The notes beneath the pieces were generated by a model. It was not told the origin of the DNA. It worked only from the letters and a program-made list of their open reading frames with translations, and ran no database searches. A program made the translations under genes and the position numbers. 64,000 nucleotides of DNA, taken from Chitinophaga oryziterrae. GTDB taxonomy: Bacteria > Bacteroidota > Bacteroidia > Chitinophagales > Chitinophagaceae. The DNA lies in NCBI RefSeq assembly GCF_009758125.1, contig NZ_WRXO01000003.1, forward strand, positions 62,001 through 126,000. The letters are read 5' to 3'. Positions 63,932 to 64,000 of the stretch are shown here, piece by piece; the first letter of the stretch is position 1, and every line of letters starts with the position of its first letter.

Positions 63932-63968
63932 GAGGCTGCCCATTACGGGCAGCCTCAACTTTTTTGAT
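63932..63968 (+). terminator. Rho-independent terminator after the S9 peptidase gene
   Basis: GAGGCTGCCC and GGGCAGCCTC form a 10-bp GC-rich stem with a 5-base loop, followed by AACTTTTTT. It ends the sigma/FecR/SusCD/TlpA/S9 locus. Confidence 0.9.
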
Positions 63969-64000
63969 CTGATTTACCGGTATTTATACCAGGAACCCGT

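Overview
The window looks like chromosome from a soil-type Bacteroidota of the Chitinophagaceae, most likely Chitinophaga or a close relative. The evidence is three SusC/SusD outer-membrane pairs, an ECF-sigma/FecR locus with an STN-type SusC, many DUF-type PUL lipoproteins, AraC regulators next to polysaccharide-utilisation loci, and several promoters with the Bacteroidota -7 box TAnnTTTG. I saw no rRNA, tRNA, CRISPR array or transposase gene.

Layout. 0-9 kb: a DEAD-box helicase, an AsmA-like membrane protein with an internal duplication, a secreted GH2 enzyme with a TPR-like tail, and an FtsX/MacB-type permease. 8.7-15.7 kb: a membrane-anchored TPR/LuxR-type regulator followed by an accessory block of orphan genes. 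This block includes a GC-rich foreign-looking gene, a decayed DUF1963 tail and a conserved two-gene pair, and it ends with a DUF4349 membrane protein. Three promoters in this block share one architecture: TGTAG repeats at 11-bp steps, with the last TGTAG exactly 35 bp from a TAnnTTTG box. This is the strongest candidate for an undescribed regulatory system here.

15.8-29.8 kb: a fucose-type PUL (AraC, SusC, SusD, two discoidin-like surface lipoproteins, GH29 alpha-L-fucosidase, L-fuconate dehydratase, sodium symporter, lipoprotein mutarotase, SDR dehydrogenase). It implies that fucosylated glycans are bound at the surface, fucose is released and imported, and part of an oxidative, non-phosphorylating fucose route follows. 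29.8-43.7 kb: a second PUL, controlled by a paralogous AraC protein, with SusC, SusD, a clan GH-D-like glycosidase, a DUF5107-TPR protein, aldose 1-epimerase, an MFS sugar porter and a HAD phosphatase; galactose-type sugars are the likely cargo.

43.7-51.1 kb: housekeeping and miscellaneous genes (collagen-like lipoprotein, J-domain/KTSC protein with RNase H, cytochrome bd oxidase, a G1-peptidase-like lipoprotein, a cold-shock protein, a decayed dipeptidyl-peptidase tail, 2'-5' RNA ligase-like protein, ThuA-like protein). 51.1-52.3 kb: a dinD-like gene associated with three copies of one perfect 30-bp palindrome, one of them lying in frame inside the gene. 52.4-63.9 kb: an ECF sigma/FecR/SusC(STN)/SusD/thioredoxin-like/S9 peptidase locus that looks built for import and processing of a peptide or siderophore-like ligand.
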